Assembly (NCBI RefSeq): GCF_014650175.1
Contig: NZ_BMUL01000001.1
Location: 1-64,000, forward strand
Length of the DNA stretch: 64,000 nucleotides
DNA from: Streptomyces termitum
Lineage (GTDB): Bacteria; Actinomycetota; Actinomycetes; Streptomycetales; Streptomycetaceae
Direction of reading: 5' to 3'
Under the pieces are notes generated by a model. It worked only from the letters and a program-made list of their open reading frames with translations, did no database searches and had not been told where the DNA came from. This document shows, one piece after another, positions 60,107 through 64,000 of this stretch. Position numbers and translations under genes: made by a program. Each line of letters opens with the position of its first letter. Positions within the stretch are counted from its first letter, which is position 1.

Positions 60107-61165
60107 TCAGTTCGGGCGGACGATGCCGAGGATCTCCATCGAACCCGCGCCCGCGACCGTCACGTTCCGCCCGGGGCGGGGCGCGTGGACCATCTTCCCG
60201 TCGCCGATGTACATCGCGATGTGGCTGGCGTCCTTGAAGTAGACGATCAGGTCGCCGGGGCGCATGTCCTTCGGCGCCACGCGCGGCAGCAGCCGCCACT
60301 GCTCCTGCGAGGTGCGCGGGATGCGCTTGCCCGCCGCGGCCCAGGCGGACTGGGTGAGGCCCGAGCAGTCGAACGAGTCCGGGCCCTCGGCCCCCCACAC
60401 GTACGGCTTCCCGACCTGGGCGAGCGCGTTCCCGATCGCCCGGCGGGCCTCCGGGGTGGCCTCGGTCGTCAGCCGGTCGAGGATGCCGGAGCTGAGCCAC
60501 TGCGTCTGGGAGCGCTGCCGGGCCTGCTCCTCCAGCTGCCGCAGCCGCTCGCGCTCCTCGGCGGCGAGCTCGCCCTCCAGCTTCTTCGCGGCCTCTATGC
60601 GGGTGTTGATGTCCTTCTTCGCCTGGGCCTGCTTGACGCGGTTGCTCTCCAGCTTGGACCAGTTGTCGCCGGCCTCCTTGGCGTAGCCGCCCAGCTCGTC
60701 CTGGACGCGGCTGAGGTCGCCGATCAGGTCCGTGGTGGCCTTCGCGCCCTCCCGGAGCCGCCCGGCGGTGTCCAGGAACAGCTGCGGGTCGCCGGTGAGC
60801 ACCAGCTGCGCGCTCTCCGGGATGCCGCCGTTGCGGTACTGGGCGCGGGCGGCGGCCCCCGCCTGTGCCTTGAGCGTCTCGATCCGCTTCCGGCCGTCCT
60901 CGATCATCCTCGCGAGCCGCACGATCTCGGCGGACTGCCGCTCGGTGCGCTCCTCGGCCAGGTTGTACGCGTCGGTGGCCGCGGCCGCCTGCCGGTACAG
61001 CTCGTCGATCTCCTGGCGCACCTCTTCGAGCGTCTTCTTCGGCGGAGGCGGCGGCAGCGGCGCCGCGGACGCCTGGAGGGTCAGCACGGGCGAGGCCAGG
61101 ACGGCCAGCGCGAGGGCCACGGTGACCGCGGCGGCGGCGTGCGGACGTCGGCGTCGTCGGTTCAC
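60107..61165 (-). CDS. Secreted NlpC/P60 peptidoglycan endopeptidase (RipA-like)
   Basis: A 352-residue exported hydrolase. The signal peptide ends near residue 35 (QASA). A long coiled coil (about 44-225) precedes a C-terminal NlpC/P60 domain (about 240-352) with Cys267 (DSFDCSGL), His315 (DASHIAMYIG) and a third polar residue in HAPRPG. It cleaves D-Glu to diaminopimelate bonds in stem peptides during division or growth. The GTG start has GGGGGAG upstream; an ATG 12 codons earlier has no better site. Confidence 0.92.
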   Translation of the reverse strand: MNRRRRRPHAAAAVTVALALAVLASPVLTLQASAAPLPPPPPKKTLEEVRQEIDELYRQAAAATDAYNLAEERTERQSAEIVRLARMIEDGRKRIETLKAQAGAAARAQYRNGGIPESAQLVLTGDPQLFLDTAGRLREGAKATTDLIGDLSRVQDELGGYAKEAGDNWSKLESNRVKQAQAKKDINTRIEAAKKLEGELAAEERERLRQLEEQARQRSQTQWLSSGILDRLTTEATPEARRAIGNALAQVGKPYVWGAEGPDSFDCSGLTQSAWAAAGKRIPRTSQEQWRLLPRVAPKDMRPGDLIVYFKDASHIAMYIGDGKMVHAPRPGRNVTVAGAGSMEILGIVRPN

Positions 61166-61393
61166 AGGCTCCCCCTCATGGCCGGATCGCCCCCCGGCCA
61201 CTTTCTGATTTACCGTCAGTAACTTGTGGTGGTCCTGGCGATAGTGCCACGTGGAACCGGAAAACGACAGGTACCCCGCCAGGGTGACGCGTGAGAAGGG
61301 AATGACGTTCCCGTGACGCGCGGGCGGGGGGTGACGGAAGGGGAAATGTGGGGCGTTGGTGGCGTGCGGGACATCTGGTGGTCACCGGGGGAG

Positions 61394-61512
61394 TGGATCC
61401 AGGATCCGGTGTCCAGCATTTTGGATCCGAGATCCAATCTCCAGGATCCAACCTCCAACCTCCAGTCTCCAGTCTCCGGGATCCGGGATCCGGGATCCAA
61501 GACATTGGATCC
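61394..61512. repeat. 17-copy heptanucleotide tandem array
   Basis: Seventeen 7-bp units run without phase slip from 61394 to 61512. Most end in TCC, with GGATCC, GAGATCC, AACCTCC, AGTCTCC and GGGATCC forms. GGGATCC is repeated three times, and AACCTCC and AGTCTCC twice each. It lies between the methyltransferase stop and the NlpC gene start, in a gap of 362 bp with no gene. The flank 61166-61393 holds a plus-strand GC-poor A/T stretch and nothing else I can name. Confidence 0.85.
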
Positions 61513-61527
61513 AAAGACCTCCGCCCC

Positions 61528-62325
61528 TCACCCACCCCCCGGCGCCAGCGCCTCCCACCGCACCGTGACCTCGCCCTGCCGCCAGCGGCGGGGGCCGTCC
61601 GCGACCGGCCAGTCGGCGGCCAGGTCGCGGACGGCGCGGATCCAGCGCTGCCGGGCGCCGAGGGAGGCGTAGGGGGCGGCGGCGGCCCAGGCGCGGTCGA
61701 AGTCGCGGAGGAAGGCGTGGACGGGTTCGCCGGGGACGTTGCGGTGGATGAGGGCCTTGGGGAGGCGTTCGGCGAGGTCGGAGGGGCGGTCGAGGGAGCC
61801 GAGGCGGGTGGCGAAGGTGACAGTGCGGGGGCCGGTGCGGTCGAGGGCGACCCAGACGTGCCGGCGGCCGATCTCGTCGCAGGTGCCCTCGACGAGCAGG
61901 CCGTCCGGGGCGAGCCGGTCGCAGAGCCGCCGCCACACGGCGGCGACCTGCTCCTCGTCGTACTGGCGCAGCACGTTCGCGGCCCGGATGAGGGAGGGCG
62001 CGCCGGGGACCGGCACTTCGAAGCCGCCGTGGCGGAAGGCCAGGCCGTCGCCCTCGTAGGGCTTGGCGGCCTCGACCCGGGCCGGTTCGATCTCGATCCC
62101 GTACAGCAGGGTGCGGGGGTCGGCGGTGCGCAGCCGGGCGAGCAGTTCGACGGCGGTCCAGGGGGCGGCCCCGTACCCGAGGTCGACGGCGACCGGCGGG
62201 GCGGCGGAGCGGCGCAGGGCGGGGCCGTGCGCGGCGGCGATCCAGCGGTCCATGCGCCGCAGGCGGTTGGGGTTGGTGGTCCCGCGGGTCGGGGTGCCGA
62301 CGGGGCGGGTGGTGCGCGGGGCCAT
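61528..62325 (-). CDS. Class I SAM-dependent methyltransferase
   Basis: A 265-residue enzyme. Motif I is [17 protein letters not shown] (about 45-61), motif [18 protein letters not shown], and the adenosine-binding stretch [16 protein letters not shown]. The DLGYG form of motif I (usually DxGxGxG) is a variant. It is not obviously a UbiE, Cfa or RNA-type enzyme; substrate unknown. ATG start. The stop is 15 bp from the heptanucleotide array. Confidence 0.82.
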   Translation of the reverse strand: MAPRTTRPVGTPTRGTTNPNRLRRMDRWIAAAHGPALRRSAAPPVAVDLGYGAAPWTAVELLARLRTADPRTLLYGIEIEPARVEAAKPYEGDGLAFRHGGFEVPVPGAPSLIRAANVLRQYDEEQVAAVWRRLCDRLAPDGLLVEGTCDEIGRRHVWVALDRTGPRTVTFATRLGSLDRPSDLAERLPKALIHRNVPGEPVHAFLRDFDRAWAAAAPYASLGARQRWIRAVRDLAADWPVADGPRRWRQGEVTVRWEALAPGGG

Positions 62326-62676
62326 GGGACGAGGATACGGAGCGCGGAAGGACCGGACACTCCCCCGTACCCCCGCCCGCCCCCGTACCCCGTCCGCACG
62401 TCGGCCCGTTCCCTCGCCCGGCCCGCGCACCGGCCCCACCCGTACCCCGCCCCGTACCCCCGCTCCCGCCCCGCCCGTGCGGCGACCCCGTGCAACGAAT
62501 TGGCAAAGTGGCCGGTGGGGGAAATGAAAACGGCCCCTCGGGGTGTTGTGCGGTGGCGGAGGGCGTCCGCGCCCTCTCGCGGGCGCGTGCCCGGTGTCCG
62601 TACGGCCGCCGGTCCCCGCCCGCGTGCCCGACGCCCGCACGCCCCGCCAGGCCCCTCTCGCGGAAGGACCGCCGAC
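62326..62676. other. C-rich intergenic region with four CCCGTACCCC copies
   Basis: 351 bp without a supported gene between the methyltransferase and mshA. CCCGTACCCC occurs at 62364-62373, 62382-62391, 62439-62448 and 62451-62460 within a cytosine-rich stretch. The opposite strand is therefore rich in GGGG runs and could form a G-quadruplex. The mshA promoter must lie in the right part (about 62500-62660), where an A-rich patch GGGGGAAATGAAAACGG occurs, but no convincing -10/-35 pair is visible. Confidence 0.6.
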
Positions 62677-64000
62677 GTGAGCCAGTACGTGTCCCGGTTC
62701 GCCGGTACCCGGCACCGGTACCCGGCGGTGCCGTCCCTGCTCCGGCTGCCCGGCCGGCCCCGCACCCCGCGCCGGGTCGCCATGCTCTCCGTCCACACCT
62801 CGCCGCTGCACCAGCCGGGCACCGGCGACGCGGGCGGCATGAACGTCTACATCGTGGAGCTGGCCAAGCGGCTCGCCGCGATCGACATAGAGGTCGAGAT
62901 CTTCACCCGGGCCACCACCGGCGGCCTGGCCCCGGTGGTCGAGCTGGCGCCCGGCGTCCTCGTCCGGCACGTGGACGCGGGCCCGTACGAGGGGCTGGCG
63001 AAGGAGGAGCTGCCGGCCCAGCTGTGCGCCTTCACGCACGGCGTGATGCAGGCGTGGGCGGGCCACCGCCCCGGCCACTACGACCTGGTCCACTCGCACT
63101 ACTGGCTCTCCGGGCACGTCGGCTGGCTGGCCGCCGAGCGCTGGGGGGTGCCGCTGGTGCACGCCATGCACACCATGGCCAAGGTGAAGAACGCGCTGCT
63201 CGCGGAGGGCGACACGCCGGAGCCCGCGGCCCGGGTGATCGGCGAGACGCAGATCGTCTCCGCCGCCGACCGGCTGATAGCCAACACCACGGAGGAGTCC
63301 GACGAGCTGGTCCGCTTCTACGAGGCGGACCCCGGGAAGGTCGCGGTCGTCCACCCGGGCGTCAATCTGGACCGCTTCCGGCCCGCCGACGGCCGGGCCG
63401 CCGCCCGCGCCCGCCTCGGCCTGCCGAAGGACGCCTTCATCCCCGTCTTCGCGGGCCGCATCCAGCCCCTCAAGGCCCCCGACGTGCTCCTGCGGGCCGC
63501 GGCCCTGATGGTCGACCGGGACCCGTCGCTGCGCGCGCGCATGGTGGTGCCGGTGGTCGGCGGTCCGAGCGGCAGCGGTCTCGCCAAGCCGGAGGGCCTC
63601 CAGAAGCTGGCCGCCAAGCTGGGCATCGCCGATCTGGTGCGCTTCCACCCGCCGGTCGGGCAGGAGCGGCTCGCGGACTGGTTCCGGGCTGCGTCGGTCC
63701 TGGTGATGCCCTCGTACAGCGAGTCCTTCGGGCTCGTCGCGATCGAGGCGCAGGCGGCGGGCACCCCGGTCGTCGCGGCCTCGGTGGGCGGTCTGCCGGT
63801 GGCGGTGCGGGACGGCCGGACCGGTTTCCTGGTCCAGGGGCACGATCCCGGGGACTACGCGCGCGTGCTGGAGCGGTTCGCCGCCGAGCCGGCGCTCGTC
63901 GCCCGGATGGGCGAGGCGGCGGCGCGGCACGCGGAGTCCTTCGGCTGGGACACGGCGGCGGCGGGGACGGCCGAGGTGTACACGGCCGCCCTGCACGACC
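62677..64000 (+). CDS. mshA: D-inositol-3-phosphate glycosyltransferase MshA (3' end missing)
   Basis: The first 441 codons of a GT-B glycosyltransferase that joins UDP-GlcNAc to inositol-3-phosphate, the first step of mycothiol synthesis. Family marks are [21 protein letters not shown] (about 36-56), [41 protein letters not shown] and the nucleotide-sugar motif [23 protein letters not shown] start with GGAAGGACC upstream. No stop in window; the gene continues right. Identity is certain because mshD is in the same window. Confidence 0.96.
   Translation, partial: MSQYVSRFAGTRHRYPAVPSLLRLPGRPRTPRRVAMLSVHTSPLHQPGTGDAGGMNVYIVELAKRLAAIDIEVEIFTRATTGGLAPVVELAPGVLVRHVDAGPYEGLAKEELPAQLCAFTHGVMQAWAGHRPGHYDLVHSHYWLSGHVGWLAAERWGVPLVHAMHTMAKVKNALLAEGDTPEPAARVIGETQIVSAADRLIANTTEESDELVRFYEADPGKVAVVHPGVNLDRFRPADGRAAARARLGLPKDAFIPVFAGRIQPLKAPDVLLRAAALMVDRDPSLRARMVVPVVGGPSGSGLAKPEGLQKLAAKLGIADLVRFHPPVGQERLADWFRAASVLVMPSYSESFGLVAIEAQAAGTPVVAASVGGLPVAVRDGRTGFLVQGHDPGDYARVLERFAAEPALVARMGEAAARHAESFGWDTAAAGTAEVYTAALHD

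Noticed and set aside
61394-61512. Heptad array as a coding repeat
   Set aside because: Frames through it give only short Trp/Gly/Ser shadows without ribosome sites, and 7 bp does not keep one codon phase.
61394-61512. Heptad array as a CRISPR
   Set aside because: No spacers, unit of 7 bp, and no cas genes.

Overview
The window is high-GC DNA from the core chromosome of an actinomycete, almost certainly a Streptomyces. The evidence is the GC-rich third codon positions, frequent GTG/TTG starts, mycothiol genes (mshD, mshA, two DUF664/DinB-like proteins), GlnR, a Nur-type Fur protein, RsiG, a CsoR, and a gene order that, from memory, follows S. coelicolor from roughly SCO4120 to SCO4204. The species cannot be told from the sequence. 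I see no insertion sequence, prophage, CRISPR array, tRNA or codon-use break, so this is vertically inherited backbone rather than an island.

Left end (1-5.7 kb): the 3' end of a 5S rRNA and its terminator, a DUF664 protein, a four-gene NarL-type two-component/ABC-2 exporter operon, and an internally duplicated acetyltransferase. Next (5.7-14.2 kb) is a six-gene minus-strand operon for a type IV secretion-like apparatus. It has a degenerate coupling ATPase, a VirB4 split in two, a TrbL-like channel, a TcpC-like protein and a small membrane subunit. A two-domain peptidoglycan hydrolase is divergent from it. No relaxase is present.

Phosphate region (14.4-33.5 kb): PAP2 phosphatase, small genes and a lipoprotein, CsoR with its operator, DUF47-pit, pstSCAB with PHO boxes, and an overlapping ppk-CHAD-NUDIX cluster. 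A GntR/ABC operon with a 44-bp palindrome, mshD, a secreted 5'-nucleotidase and a PI-PLC-like protein follow. Phosphate uptake, polyphosphate storage and extracellular phosphate scavenging therefore sit side by side.

Regulatory and sulfur region (33.5-45.4 kb): DUF664, an HtrA-like protease with its two-component system, a LacI regulator, glnR, a hydrolase, a MoaD-like protein, a Gln/Gly/Tyr-rich membrane protein and a DUF2993 protein. Then comes a Cys-containing leader peptide ahead of a tandem rhodanese (sseA), with DUF1416, DUF3099 and DsrE genes.

Envelope and development region (45.5-64 kb): three overlapping paralogous envelope genes, a 32-aa membrane protein, a nitrobindin-like protein, nur, ygfZ, dtd, rsiG (two c-di-GMP signatures), an Eis-like acetyltransferase, a DrrAB-type exporter with divergent TetR, and an AraC-VOC pair. 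These are followed by XRE-HbhA-DUF2516, a SpoIIE-type phosphatase, an NlpC/P60 hydrolase, a 17-copy heptanucleotide array, a methyltransferase and the 5' part of mshA, which runs off the right edge.
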